Under the pieces are notes generated by a model that worked only from the letters and a program-made list of their open reading frames with translations, was not told the origin of the DNA and made no database searches. 64,000 bases of DNA from Leptobrachium leishanense (Eukaryota; Chordata; Amphibia; Anura; Megophryidae). Location: positions 91,175,204 through 91,239,203 of the forward strand of contig CM019069.1 of NCBI GenBank assembly GCA_009667805.1, read 5' to 3'. Numbering within the stretch: position 1 is the first letter of the stretch; the number at the start of each line of letters is the position of its first letter. The position numbers were made by a program, and so were the translations under genes. Positions 33,260-45,852 of this stretch are shown here, in pieces.

Positions 33260-33800
33260 GTAATAAATAAATATGCTCAAATATATATTTTTCTATTTAT
33301 TTTCTGTTCTATTTTTCAACTTTATTTTTTGTTGTTGCTTCGGGGTGTGTGAATTAGCTTATTTTTTTTGGGGGGGGGGCAAAAAAATCTTGCACCAGGG
33401 CCCTTTGTTCCTTAGGACCGCTACTGAGGTGATATCCATGTATTTGATTTTCCAGAAAAAAACACATTGACACACTTGCTATGTTGATACTTTAGTGTCC
33501 GAATCATATATTTAAACATCCTGCAGCATGTCTTGGAAGCTGTATTTGATAATAAGATAATTATGTTCATCACTACTAACACCCATGAGCAGGGTGTATA
33601 AAGAGTGATTGTAATTTGAATGGCAAGGCATTTCTGCCTTATGCTAATAATGCATCTGTGTAGAGTAGCAATGCCGCAAACCTTTCTTCACAACAATACT
33701 TTTGCAAAGATGAAAGTGTACAGATGAAATTTTACATTGTTTGATTGCTTTATCTAAAATAATGTTCTACAAAAAACTATTTTTATCTTGTGTTTAACTG
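33260..33800. other. Non-coding, nothing recognised
   Basis: AT-rich sequence between the minisatellite and the next TTAA element. No gene or terminal repeats seen. Confidence 0.4.
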
Positions 33801-33804
33801 TTAA

Positions 33805-35043
33805 CCCCTTAGTGACCGGGCGGTTTTACACAAATCCGTCTTTTAGTGACCGCTGCTGTTTTTACGTTTCTGCGCTGTTAGTGTTTAGGACAAATTTTCC
33901 TCTTACTCGTTTATTCGACCCACACATATTATACACCCCTTTTCCCGCCATTAAATGGACTTTCTAGAAATACCATTATTTCCATCATATCGAATAATTT
34001 ACTATAAAAAAAAATATGAAATATGAGGAAAAAAATGGTAAAAACACACTTTTTCGTAATTTAATCCCCAAAATCTACAACCACCCAAAAAGACCCCGGC
34101 TAAATAGGTTCAAAATTTTGTCCCGAGACTAGAAATACCCAATTTTTACATGCGTTTGCTTTTTAACCCCTTCACTGCTGAGACAGTTCACCTATGTGCG
34201 CTGCGCTCATTCTGACCATTTTGTGCTAATTATTTTTAGATGACAGCCTAGGTCCTATTTAATTAAACTCCCCTCAGACAAAAAAAACTTTTAAAAAAAA
34301 CAACATTTTTTTATTTTATTTAATTTTTTTATTATTTTTTTTTTATTTAATCTTTTTTTTTAAAAACAATTTTAAAACCAAACCTGGTCATGTTTGGTAT
34401 CATTTGAAAGGCCATAATCAGGCCTTTTAAATTATGGCAAATATGACCATCCAGCTGCCATGGATCGGGAGATAAAGGGATCCTTAGGATCCCCTTATCT
34501 CTACATGGCAGCTAGAGGGTTAACTAGCCCACTGACATCCTCACACATATGGTGAGATTGTCAGTGGGTGGGGGGGGACCTGGAGGCTTGGCTGACATCC
34601 AAGATGTCAGCCCCCCTCCAGGTTTGAATCGCGTTTTGGCGCCAATTGGCGCCGAAAAGCGATCCGGCGGCGAAACTGTTAATGCCATACACCGCTGGAA
34701 AGGGGAGGCTCTCCCCTCTCCAGCGGTGCAAACGGCATCTCCCTAGCTTCAATGGTTGGGGAGATAGAGGGCTCCAAAGGAGCCACCCCCTCCCCTCCAT
34801 TGAAACACATGGGGGCACCTTCTGATGACGTCACCACGCAGCGTGGCGACATCATCAGCCTCGCCTGCCCATGTAAATCACATGGGCAGGCTTCCTCCCT
34901 GCCAGATCGCCGTGGGATCCGACGAGGGAGGTGAGTATCGGGCGGGAGGGGGATTTGGCGCCGCTGACGTACCCTGTACGTCCGCGGGTCTAAGGGAGAC
35001 CCGAGTACAGGACGTACAGGGTACGTCAGAGGTCCTTAAGGGG
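33805..35043. mobile_element. TTAA-flanked (piggyBac-like) non-autonomous element, 1239 bp
   Basis: TTAA lies at 33801-33804 and 35044-35047. The left end is CCCCTTAGTGACCGGGCGG and the right end GTCAGAGGTCCTTAAGGGG. A second CCCCTTCACTGCTGAG start at about 34167 and the palindrome remnant at 34397 are shared with the element at 6832-9650. It holds a GGCGCCAATTGGCGCC palindrome near 34639 and a hairpin near 34970-35025 (GTACCCTGTACGTCC pairs with GGACGTACAGGGTAC). No transposase. Confidence 0.75.
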
Positions 35044-35143
35044 TTAATGATGTATCTCATGTTTCAAATACATTTTATGCTAATTTGTATTTTTAACAAG
35101 TGGGTAGAGAAAGAATTGGGATGATCCTTTACCTTCTCTTTAA

Positions 35144-35610
35144 CCCCTTCACTACCAAATGATTTTCCAAAAAAAATTTGTCAGAAACCAGTGTTTTGTT
35201 TGTAAAATATTTTTTAATTAATTTTAAGTAAGAATTATTTGAGCTTATTGTATTTCTTACTGTAAATATCCTATTTTTGCCAGTAGATGGTGCCATCTAC
35301 TGCCAAATTGAGTTAGAGGTTTGAGCAGTTGGTCTATTTTCCTCTATTTCTCCCTGCATCGGCTGCTGAATGCCCTATATTTCAGAGCTTTAAGCAGCTG
35401 ATTTTACAGTTTTAGCTCTTTGATCATTATGCCCACAGGGCTACAACTTTGGGGGTGCACCTCCTTGCAGCCCAAAAACAAATGAAACTCATTTGCAGCA
35501 AACAGATTTAATTTGCTTTTGGGCTGCAGATCAGCAGATCAAGATATCTCTGTATCAGGGCACAAATGGTGCCTTTGAAGCCCGAGATATCTCGATCGGT
35601 AGTGAAGCGG
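35144..35610. mobile_element. TTAA-flanked element, 467 bp
   Basis: TTAA at 35140-35143 and 35611-35614; ends CCCCTTCACTACCAAA and TCGGTAGTGAAGCGG are inverted copies. It lies 97 bp from the preceding TTAA element. No coding content. Confidence 0.75.
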
Positions 35611-35614
35611 TTAA

Positions 35615-37423
35615 TGGAATTGCAATATGTACAAATGTACATTTTAATGCATTGCAATCTGTTGTAGAATAATGGAATTAGGTGTTACTCAAAAGGGATT
35701 TCAATAGGACATCCTTGGATAAGACATCCGTTTAGGTCTGCTGATGCCGCAGTCTTTCATAAGCTGTTAACTTATTGCATCATGAAGTTGCACTAGGGAG
35801 CAAAGAAAAGAATATGCATGCATTCATAAGGTTTCATTAGGAGAACCAGTGACGTATAAAAAAACTCTAAATTTAATTTATAATACATTAGACACTGTGC
35901 TAGCTGCATAAAATTAGGTAATGGCTTAGATATGCACAGTGTCAAGAATTTAAAAAAGCTCTAACACAATCATTATCTCTTGCTTTCATAATGGTTCTAT
36001 ATGTGCTATAAAGTACACATTGCTGCCTGCTTAATACACATTTTTTCCCAGAATGCGACAGGTGAAGCATAATAAATATGACATTATGCCCATTAAAACA
36101 TATGAGTTACCTATAGAATCAAGACCTACCAAATCCTAAGTAATCATAAATATAAATCATATATTCAACATTCCTACATGTGGCACACTTTCAGTTATTT
36201 CACTTCAAAAGCTAATTGTACAACATGAATGTCGATTGACCAGAAAAAAGTACAATCATTATAGAATGTCCTCTATATGTCTGTACATATACATTTCTGT
36301 AATTTGTACAAATAAGCCACCCCCACATTTTGCCTTAAATTCTCTTTTGTGATAGATCTCATCCATGAGAAATTATTCTTTCTAATTTACTCCTTAGTGA
36401 ATACATGTATGTTAAATAAAAAATAATAAAAATTAAAAAAAAACGAGCTGTGCAAATATTCTGTTGTACACAAAAAATCTTGACCCTTGAAGCTCCGGTC
36501 AGCTCGCTCTAAGCCTCTGCACTTGTAGGGCTGTATCAACCCTTCAAGAGTCCCTAGGAGGTTAAAGGGACAAAAGTCAAATTAAATCTGAGTGATCTTA
36601 AAAGCCCACTCATTAAGCCTGAGAAAAATGGCATAAAATGAGATTGAAAATTGACAGGATATTTATATTGTATTGTGGTATACATGGTAGAATGTGTTTC
36701 TCCGTCAGAAGTCTGCAGGTACAGTATATTTTACAATATGTACAAAAATATGTATTTTAATAGCAAAGGTTAAAATTAATGAAAAGTGCAAATGATAAGG
36801 ATGATTTGCCATTTCCACAGTGATTGTACCATTTTTTTCCTGTATTATCACTGATGCCGAGATAAGGAGAGACCAATAAGGGCATCTTTTGTTACAATAC
36901 AAAGAGAGATAGTTGCAAATCCTTGCAGTGTTGTGAATGGATGACAAATAAATGGGACCAATGTGGTAATTAATTGTGAAATTGATTTATAGTGTATGTT
37001 CCCTAATCACAGACATGGCTTGCTTAGGATAAATGAACTCTGAGCTAGTATAATGGAAGACCAATACACTATCAATCATGTCTAATGCCATCTAGTTCTT
37101 CATGCCTGTGGTTTTGTAGTATTCCTGTAGATACTTGTGTTTTTCAACAATTCATAATGTGGAATAAAGGGCAAATTATGGTTTTATTCGAAATTTGGAA
37201 ATTATGTTGCGTGACATTTTTATTTGACCTGACTTAATAGTGTTTTTTGACAGAAAAATCCTAAATACACACAGAGTTGATGATTAGGAAAACTGTGAGG
37301 GCATAAAGGAAAGTTACAGAATATCACATACAAAGAATCTTACTCAATGTGGGCTTTTCAACTGACGAGTTTAAGTGGAGTAACTAATTCCAGTCTTATG
37401 AATATGAATAGTACGTAATCAGC
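35615..37423. other. Intron-like AT-rich DNA
   Basis: No gene, repeat array or complete mobile element recognised. The frame at 36705-36947 has no known motif. Such unique-looking sequence is where conserved non-coding elements of the host gene could sit, but I cannot test that. Confidence 0.4.
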
Positions 37424-37425
37424 TA

Positions 37426-39071
37426 CAGTCAAGTCCAGAAATATTGGGACATCGACACAATTCTAACATCTTTGACTCTATACACCACCACAATGGAGTT
37501 GGAATGAAACAAACACAATGTGCTTTAACTGCAGACTGTCAGCTTTAATTTGAGGGTATGTACATCCAACTCAGGTGAACGGTGTAGGACCTACAGCAGT
37601 TTGCAGATGTGCCTCCCACTTGTTAAGGTACCAAAAGTAATGGGACAATTGGCTTCTCAGCTGTTCCATGGCCAGGTGTGTGATATTCCCTCATTACCCC
37701 AATTACAATGTGCAGATAAAAGGCCCAGAGTTCATTTCAAGTGTGCTATTTGCATTTGGAATCTGTTGCTGTCAACTCTCAAGATGAGATTCAAAGAGAT
37801 GTCACTATCAGTGAAGCAAGTCATCATTAGGCTAAAGAAACAAAACAAACCCATCAGAGAGATAGCAAGAACATTAGGCATGGCCAAAACAACTGTTTGG
37901 AACATTCTCAAAAAGAAGGAACGCACCGTGAGCTCAGCAACACCAAAAGACCCGGGAGATCACGGAAAACAACTGTGGTGGATGACCGAAGAATTCTTTC
38001 CCTGGTGAAGAAAACACCCGTCACAACAGTTGGCCAGATCAAAAACACTCTCCAGGAGGTTGTTGACTTGGACACATACACCTATCAAGAGAAGACTTCA
38101 CCAGAGTGAATACAGAGGGTTCACCACAAGATGTAATCCATTGGTGAGCCTCAAAAACAGGATGGCCAGATTAGAGTTTGCCAAACAACACCTAACAAAG
38201 ACTTCACGGTTCTGGAACAAGATCCTATGGACAGATAAGACCAAGATCAACTTGTACCAGAGTGATGGGAAGAGAAGAGTATGGAGAAGGAACGGAACTG
38301 CTCATGATCCTAAGCATACCACCTCATCAGTGAAGCATGGTGGTGGTAGTGTCATGGCGTGGGCATGTATGACTGCCAATGGAACTGGTTCTCTTGTATT
38401 TATTGATGATGTGACTGCTGACAAAAGCAGCAGGATAATTTCTGAAGTGTTTCGGGCAATATTATCTGCTCACATTCAGCCAAATGCTGCAGAACTCATT
38501 GGACGGCGCTTCACAGTGCAGATGGACAATGACTCAAAGCATACTGCAAAAGCAACCAAAGAGTTTTTGAAAGGACAGAAGTGGAATGTTATGCAATGGC
38601 CAAGTCAATCACCTGATCTGAATCCCATTGAGCATGCATTTCACTTGCTGAAAACAAAACTGAAGGGAAAATACCCCAAGAACAAGCAGGAACTGAAGAC
38701 AGTTGCAGTAGAGGCCTGGCAGAGCATCACCAGGGATGAAACCCAGCGTCTGCTGATGTCTATGCGTTCCAGACTTCAGGCTGTGATTGACTGCAAAGGA
38801 TTTGCAACCAAGTATTAAGAAGGGAAAGTTTGATTTATGATTATTATTCTGTCCCATTACTTTTGGTCCCTTAAAAAGCGGGAGGCACATCTGCAAACAG
38901 CTGTAAGTCCTACACCGTTCACCTGAGTTGAATGTACATACCCTCAAATTAAAGCTGACAGTCTGCAGTTAAAGCACATTGTGTTTGTTTCATTCCAACT
39001 ACATTGTGGTGGTGTATAGAGCCAAAGATGTTAGAATTGCGTCGATGTCCCAATATTTCTGGACCTGACTG
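37426..39071 (+). mobile_element. Tc1-like transposon, second family, plus copy
   Basis: The ends CAGTCAAGTCCAGAAATATT and AATATTTCTGGACCTGACTG, flanked by TA (37424-37425, 39072-39073); 1646 bp. Same family as 25367-27007, in opposite orientation, 10.4 kb away. Confidence 0.93.
37784..38818 (+). pseudogene. Tc1 transposase (two frameshifts)
   Basis: ATG at 37784 (MRFKEMSLSVKQVIIRLKK). The first frame holds the helix-turn-helix (IAREIA-type region, GMAKTTVWNIL) to about 37925, then shifts for the GRSRKTTVVDDRRILSLV part and again near 38060. The third frame runs to the stop at 38818 with WTDKTK (first Asp kept, following Glu changed to Lys), VKHGGGSVMAWAC, QMDNDSKHTAK and [11 protein letters not shown]. 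This is the better-preserved of the two family copies; the catalytic triad is intact but the protein is not continuous. Confidence 0.9.
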
Positions 39072-39258
39072 TATATGGCATGGTGGCTGCAGTGATACAT
39101 CCAGTGGAAGAAGCCAAAGGGTCAGCAGCCACAACAACCTCAGAAAGGCAGAACAAACAAACTTTTAAGTTTTACCATCTCTTTGCATTGTTCATAAGCA
39201 TTTGCGTGCACAATTGCTTTCATTACCATGTGCATCTACAGGACTTTTTGTAAACTAA

Positions 39259-39685
39259 GGCTGGGGTCAGACCAGCGCACTTTAAACGTGCGTTCTGGCG
39301 CACATAATTACAGCCGCACTAGCAGCAGATGACGGGCAATGACGGCCAATATACGATGTACGGCCGCACAAAAGTCCGGCCGTGCAACGCAAGTGGAATT
39401 TGAACGCATTTTTCTGAGAACGCTGAACCGCTAGTACTGACGTACTGAGTGCGCAGCTGCGGCATAGCGGCGTGTTTGCGTGATTAGGAGATGTCAGACG
39501 CTGCTAATGTCCAGCCTACATAACGTCCAGACCCAAAAAGAGTTTTATTGACGATCCGTACAAAATCACGCCCGAAAATGCGCGTCGTCTGACCGTTTTT
39601 GCGCATTCCGTGAAAAAATACGTCAATGCGTTCGGACGCACTTTTTCACGTTCGCGGGGGAAAATGCTTTCGTCTGACCCTAGCC
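39259..39685. mobile_element. Non-autonomous TIR element, GGCTGGGGTCAGAC family
   Basis: The ends GGCTGGGGTCAGACCAGCGC and TTTCGTCTGACCCTAGCC are inverted; TAA flanks both sides (39256-39258, 39686-39688). CpG-rich interior. Same family as 691-1140. Confidence 0.7.
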
Positions 39686-39865
39686 TAAAACCTTCAAATT
39701 AGAAAAGAAAGCAACAATTTAGAGTTTGCTTAATCATTTATACAGAGAAATACCATCAGGTTTTCATATTCTTTATCATTAATCAGATATGGAAAATCCA
39801 AAATATTGTATGTAAAGACCTAAGTGAGCCACGTTAGACTTTGACAGAGAATAAGGGTTAAATTA

Positions 39866-40582
39866 CAATCTTTGCGCAAACGTTTGTGCCAGCACAAAAA
39901 TACATTAACGCGAGGGGTAAAACCATTTGCTCCTAATTCCATATTACATAGCGCAACAACCACACGCAATCATCTACCGCGGGTGAACCTGCGCGAACCC
40001 TGCGCAAGCTTATTGTACTGCGCGCGTCCAATAATTAACATTGTGAGTGCAAATGCGAATGTGCGCTGGTACGAGGATGCTATTACAATCTATTCACTGT
40101 AATTACCGCATAGCCTTTGCGCGCATAATTTTAGCAACTGCAAAAAGCTGGCGTTAATGGCAAATCTGATCGACCTGGCGAAACCAATACACCAGCCCAG
40201 TAAAAAAATGCAGCAAAGTATAGTTGCCCCTTCAACACATACCAAACCAATAAAATTGAGAAGTTGTGTGTGCATTTATTATCGCTGCAGCATATATGCT
40301 CAGATTGACTGTGGCAGACGCAATTTCTTAACGTGAGATAATTGTGATTCTTAATTCTGATTGGCTGAATCGTGAGAAAAAAACAGTTCGCACACTGTTT
40401 TTTGCCCGAGACGCTACTGCGAGAGCATTTGGCCGCGTCCTGTTTGTGCTCGGTATTGATTGGCGGATGAAAAAACGCATAAGGATTGTAATTCCAGCGG
40501 TGATTTGCGCGCGCAAAAGTTTAATACTTGGCACAAAATTTCACGCTTTGCGCAAGGTTTTTTGCGTGAAGATTGTAATATA
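39866..40582. mobile_element. TIR element with ATTACAATCTT ends
   Basis: Left ATTACAATCTTTGCGCAAAC and right TTTTGCGTGAAGATTGTAAT are inverted. The interior has repeated TGCGCAAA words. The same TTGTAATTCCAGCGGTGATTTGCG phrase occurs near 5778, and related words near 370-460, so this family is present at least in fragments elsewhere. Target duplication not clear. Confidence 0.55.
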
Positions 40583-40954
40583 TCCCTAAGAGTGTAAGAC
40601 TTATACCTCGCACAGACAGCTCCTTAAGATTCTGGATGGAAACTTTAGTATTATGAAGATATTCAATGCATTTATGAATAATCTATTTTGGTCACGCTTA
40701 ACTTATTACGGTGTGGGCCTAATTGTATAAGTTTACCCCTTACTATACATGTAGGTGCATCCTCGGCAATCATAGACCTATCTGGTTGGAGTTGTGTACA
40801 AAATATTGTGCAAAAGCATCCTGGTGTCAATGAATAATGTGTACACCATTGGTAATGGGATTGGACCATATAGAGGATTTGTATCATCAAAGGAACCTTA
40901 TCAGTTGAGGATATCTGTCTGTGGCCGATATTCATGTGATAAGAAGAACACTAT

Positions 40955-41134
40955 CAGGTCTATTCATTAAACCGGAAGTTTAGGAGAATTGGCAGGAGAA
41001 AAGAACAATCAAGACCAAGCAGCCGATTTGGAAACTGAGATAAATGGGAGACTTTTTCTGGTTTGGCTATTTTGACCTAGATTGTTCACTTCTCCTGCAA
41101 TTCTCCTGATTTCACCGTTTAGTGAATAGACATG
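40955..41134. mobile_element. 180-bp MITE, AGGTCTATTC ends
   Basis: The left end CAGGTCTATTCATTAAACCG is mirrored by CGGTTTAGTGAATAGACATG-like sequence (near 41115-41134), with TAT on both flanks. The core GATAAATGGGAGA..TTTTTCTGGTTTGGCTATTTTGACC is shared, partly in the opposite sense, with the MITE at 63531-63712. Confidence 0.65.
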
Positions 41135-41137
41135 TAT

Positions 41138-42540
41138 AGCTATTCAGGAAATCAAAACATTTATTCTACAGTAGGATTTAGTAGAGTGTACTTTTTCAAT
41201 GTAGGGTGCTTATTTCCTCCAACAATCTAATTTGGAGTTAGGTAATAGAAACTTTAAATACATTTGGGTGGGTTCTAAGTGATGGGAAATTATGTTCTAC
41301 TACAGTTTTATTTGGACTCAATAGATATATTATTACCACGGAAAATCTATTTATCAACAGCAAATCTCTTTGTCTTAGTATGAACTGAGCAAAAATATTT
41401 ATATTGATAAGTTTGGATGATAGGCATTAAGAAATTTAATTATTGTAATTCCTAGTGTGTTTTTAAGGAGAGGGAAACTACACTGCCTGTCAGAGATGGA
41501 CTTATAAGTAAGGACCACGGGATGATGTGAGGATGGCCCTGTATGATTTAGAGATTGTGAAGATAAAGTAATAAAAGGGACCTTTGTAATGTGAGTAGAG
41601 GGTGCAGAACACTCACCAAAAATGTGTTACTTGAATGAAGACTTTGGCCAGGAAACAGTAGTCCATGGAATTACAATATTGTGACGGCTTAACTTTCCTG
41701 GGGATAACCTACGGAAATTACAAAAATCATTGTGGGAGCCACAAACTCCTCACCATTATAAGTAGAGAACTCACAACAGCAGGTTGACCTAAAAATCACA
41801 AGCAGTTATGCAATCGGCTAAAATGGAGTAATGGTGAGACTACTAATAAAATCAGCCTAATGAATTGAAAACAAAACGTCCTCATTGAAGTCCCTTCCGT
41901 GCAACACTGCAGACCTGCCTCCTGACCTCTCCCAGATATTCAGCCTCCAAGGACTCTCCTTTGTACCCCTACCAGAGAACCCCCATTGTGGACTTTGCTC
42001 TAGTACCGACCAAGGACCATCACTTCTCCAACAACAAAATATAGGTGCATCACCATCATTGGACCCAAATTGCCCACTAGGATACCTGGAGGAAGGGACG
42101 ACAACCCCCCCATAAAGAACTTCCCAAGGCACTCCATACTAGAGACGGTTACCAGGGCTCCAAACCAGATGAGCAAGAATTTGTGATTTGGGACTATATA
42201 GTAAAATAGAGGATGCACTATGAGAATATCTCTGTCACCATTTCTTCTTGAGGGAAATCGGAATAGACCACCTAGAACAGAGGACGTTGTCACTCCCTAT
42301 TAAGCTGACACACTGCGCCACCCATAGAGTCAGTAGAAGGGCTCCATCCTTGTGAGTTGGATGCCATATGTTTATTTTCAACTCACTGGCCTAAACTATC
42401 TGGGCAATACTGCACTATGTTTTTTCTGTTTCTGTCCTCTTTGAGATAAACAGACCCCGAAGACACTCAGACGTGGACATTTTATACCTATAAGTGTTAA
42501 TGGTTTACTCGCTCAGACACCACATCACTGAGTACTCTTC
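41138..42540. other. Non-coding, nothing firm
   Basis: No firm gene or element. A frame at 41885-42115 (LSQIFSLQGLSFVPLP) faintly resembles retroelement ORF starts, but not enough to call. Confidence 0.35.
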
Positions 42541-42544
42541 GCCA

Positions 42545-42712
42545 TTATATATTGTGTTATTATTATTATTATTATTGTCGTCATTTATATAGCGCCAACA
42601 GTTTCTGCAGCGCTTTACAATAACCAAAGGGAACGAAATACAAATAAATGGACTTAAGATGGAAACAAGAGGTGTAGAGGGCCCTGCTCATAGGAGCATA
42701 CAATCTTGTATA
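42545..42712. repeat. Dispersed repeat with (ATT)n head
   Basis: An ATT microsatellite runs into CATTTATATAGCGCCAACAG, GCAGCGCTTTACAATA and GAGGGCCCTGCTC. I remember this combination as a very common dispersed repeat of frog genomes. No coding content; family name not known to me. Confidence 0.65.
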
Positions 42713-42713
42713 C

Positions 42714-43954
42714 ATACATTGGACTATCTCTATGCAATATTTGCTATAAGTTTTGGCTGTCTCTTATACATATCACTCTGTATGTGTTATATGCCACCTT
42801 GTTTTAAGGAATTTTCCACAAAGTGAGATCAGCAGCATACATTGTCTGTTTGTGGATAAGTAACCCACCAGTACAGGAACCGGTTTGCGCTTTAGAGTGT
42901 GTTTTTTCTCCCTCCAAATTGTACCCCCTAGACAGAGTGTTTTGGGGATTGACTTTGTCAACACATTCATCATATAGCAGCATCCACTAAGGTACTTATA
43001 CCACCTTATCCAGCGCTCCAGATGTATGTGACTGTGCACCTTTTCTCTGAATCTATATTCAAACCTGTCTCCTGCGATGCTTTTTATCTTACACCTGTTG
43101 TACTTTCAATAAACCCTTGTTGCTGTGCCCTGGACCCTATCTGGCCCCTGTCTCCTGTATTACTGCATATTGGACTTGAACCTGTTAACCCCGCATGCTC
43201 CTGACACTTGCGGATAACTGAAGCACGGTGAATCACTTCTAGTTCCCCATGGTAGCATGCAGAGCTATTTAATCTGCTGTGAAGTGCGCCTCGAGCATAT
43301 TCTGAGCAATTACGCTGCTATGTTTTCATGGTTTTTTCAGCGTGAAAATTGTGTTCAATTCAAACTTTGCAACTTTCATTTTGGGGTTAAAGCTCCAGTG
43401 GTTGAATGGCCGTTGCTCATCTTATCTGAGGGACTTCCTAAAATTTAATTGTGGGAAAATCTGTTTCAAACTGAACCTGCAGATCTTTGTGAATATCGGA
43501 TTTGACAAGCTGAAATTGCCTTGCGAGAGCTTGGAACTCTGTCCTAGATTCATTATTAATTGATAATGTGATTGAAAGTTTGTCCTTTTAAACTTTCTGT
43601 ATTGGGTGTAGGTGAGAAAAAAAATCAATGCGGATCATGAGCTAATGTTTGTACTTTACTCTTGGTATAGTGTTACCCTCTGTACTGTATTTTACTGATT
43701 ATTTCACTCTGAAGTGTGAAAAAACTATTTATATCCTACCTTTGGCAGGTTGGCATTTAACACATTGGTAATGGAAACGTTTAAAACCAATTTTCTACTA
43801 ATGAAGGGTTATAAGGTTGATGCATAACTGCATACACTTTTAGGTCAAGCATTTGTTTAGTAAATTAGTATGGGCCAGTTTTCTCTCCTAATGCCTCACA
43901 ATGCTCCTGCAGTGAGACGCATCTGACCATCTCTTTGTGCACTGTTTACGCATG
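42714..43954. other. Non-coding, possible LTR end
   Basis: A stretch at about 43095-43207 has AATAAA followed about 105 bp later by CTCCTGACA, like the right end of an LTR, but I found no matching start or target duplication. Nothing else recognised. Confidence 0.35.
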
Positions 43955-43962
43955 CTCTAGAT

Positions 43963-44146
43963 CAGGGGTCCCCAACCCTGGTCCTCAATGCCCCCTAACA
44001 GGCCCGGAATGCCAGATATCTGAAACACATCACAGGTGATATGATTTGCTGCTCAGTGATTGCATGATTCAGTCTGCATTTCCCCAAGGTAATCCTTAAA
44101 ACCTGGTCTGTTAGTAGGCCCTGAGGACCAGGGTTGGGGACCACTG
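43963..44146. mobile_element. hAT MITE, 184 bp, perfect 8-bp duplication
   Basis: The ends CAGGGGTCCCCAACCCTGGT and ACCAGGGTTGGGGACCACTG are inverted copies; CTCTAGAT flanks both sides (43955-43962 and 44147-44154). The termini are typical of Charlie-type hAT elements. Confidence 0.9.
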
Positions 44147-44563
44147 CTCTAGATCATAAATGGGATGACTGCTATTGCACCAAGTGCCATCCAAGAGAAA
44201 AAAGGAAGACTGCGGCACGAGAGAAGCCTCACTTTTAGCCTCGCTCTAGTCTAGTCTAAAAAAAGTTGGGAAACAGAAGGGGTTATTATTTAAACCTTCC
44301 AACTACCTCCCTTATCTTTTTTAGCCTAGAGCACTGATGGCGAACCTTGCCACCTGATGTTTTGGCACTACAGGTTCCATGATGCATGGTAGACATGTGC
44401 ATTTGTTTTAGTCCTAAAACGATTTAGTCCGAATTTTGGGATAATTTAGTTTTTGTATAACTCAAGAGATACGAAACTGCTAGGTCCAAAAAACGAAAGA
44501 AACGAAAGGAAAATGCATTACATTTTAGTTTCAGTCCTTTTTGTAATATTAGATTGAATGAAG

Positions 44564-44778
44564 GAGACCAGCAATGCTGGGTGGAGTAGAGGTAACATCA
44601 CTGCTCTGCATGGAGAGAGCCTGTGGAGACATGGGTTCGATCCCGTCAAGAGCTCCTCTCCAGTAAGTGTCCTTGGGCAAGACACCTAACGGTACATACT
44701 CGCCACCAGGACATACTTGAAAACAAGAGAATTCTCAATGTATCCTTCCTGGTAAAATCCTTTCTCAAAAAAAATAAA
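44564..44778 (+). repeat. tRNA-derived SINE
   Basis: The head has a pol III B box in GGGTTCGATCCC (44634-44645) and an A-box-like GTGGAGTAGAGGTAAC (from 44581). The tail has AATGTATCCTTCCTGGTAAA, then an A-rich end. A 7-bp duplication AATGAAG flanks it (44557-44563, 44779-44785). A 5'-truncated second copy is at 46490-46565. Confidence 0.8.
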
Positions 44779-45535
44779 AATGAAGAGCGCAACATCGCAA
44801 AGCTACAGAAAAAGTTTGTATGTGTAATCCTTCCTGACCTTTACCCAAAAATCTAACAGTGATTGAGCTCCAGAATACTCACTTGCAGTACAGACAGCCA
44901 GCACAGGAGACAAAACCTTTACTTAACCCTTGCATGTCTATTTGACAGACGAGATGATAAAAGCAGCTGGAGAAGGAAAACATTCAAATAAGTCACACTG
45001 AAAGCGAATGACAGAGTATAACAGGGAGGGCTGGATAGTAAAGACCCCTAAATATCAAGCAGCGCTGGGAGAAGAGAGAGACTTATAATACTTGTGTTAT
45101 CTCCCCTCCTGCACTGCATAATAGGGGCTTAGGTATGATACATTTTATATTATCCAGGATCACTATCCCCCTTTCCTCATCTATAATACACATTATCTGT
45201 AAAGTCCCTCTCCTCTCCCAGTGAAGCATGTTATAAAGGGGTTTTTACGTCTGATACATTTAGTATCCAGCTCTCCCAGTTACTCTGTCATTATGAGCCT
45301 TCATTGTGATTTATTTGAATGTTTTCCCTGGATTTAAAATGTTTTATTTTATATAAAACAAATTGCGTCAGTCATCTCTTCTCTGAGCTTTCAGAACGAT
45401 TTACGTTAATATTTTCCCTCTCCCCTGCTTTTATAATCCTGTCTGTCTCCCCCACAGAGATACAAAGTTTAAGTAAAAGTTTCCTCTCCTTTGCTGGATA
45501 ACCATTGCATTTCGAAGTTCTGCACCCTCCACATG

Positions 45536-45852
45536 CCAATGCAGTAGGATGTTCTATATAGAGAGGGGCATTAATTAATGCAGGAGGATGTCCCTCTCTG
45601 TATATAACACCCTACTGCATTAATATATACAGAGAGGGGTTCAAATTGAGGAGGATGTTCTATACAGAGAGGGACATTAATTAATTCAGGAGGATGTTCT
45701 ATACATTATACAGAGAGGGGTATTAAAGCAGGTGGATGTTATATACATTCTAAAGAGAGGGGTATTAATGCAGGAGGATGTACCATACATTATACAGAGA
45801 TGGGTATTAATTAATGCAAAAGGATGTTCTATACATTATACAGAGAGGAGCA
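45536..45852 (+). repeat. Minisatellite, ~45-65 bp irregular unit
   Basis: Six or so copies of GCAGGAGGATGTTCTATACA followed by TTATACAGAGAGGGGTATTAA-like words, with variable spacing. Located inside the nested TIR element. Confidence 0.8.

Noticed and set aside
32875..33352. Open frames with ELGAIISMC-type repeats on both strands
   Set aside because: Direct product of the 27-bp minisatellite; no start context, no flanking coding signal.
41885..42115. Penelope/LINE-like ORF start (LSQIFSLQGLSFVPLP)
   Set aside because: Resemblance is limited to a few residues; no further retroelement motif follows.
42714..43208. Third solo LTR ending CTCCTGACA at 43208
   Set aside because: The only candidate start (TGTCAGAG near 41493) is not flanked by a matching 5-bp duplication.
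44570..44650. tRNA gene
   Set aside because: B box is present but the cloverleaf is degenerate, and the unit continues into a SINE tail with A-rich end and target duplications; a second truncated copy exists.
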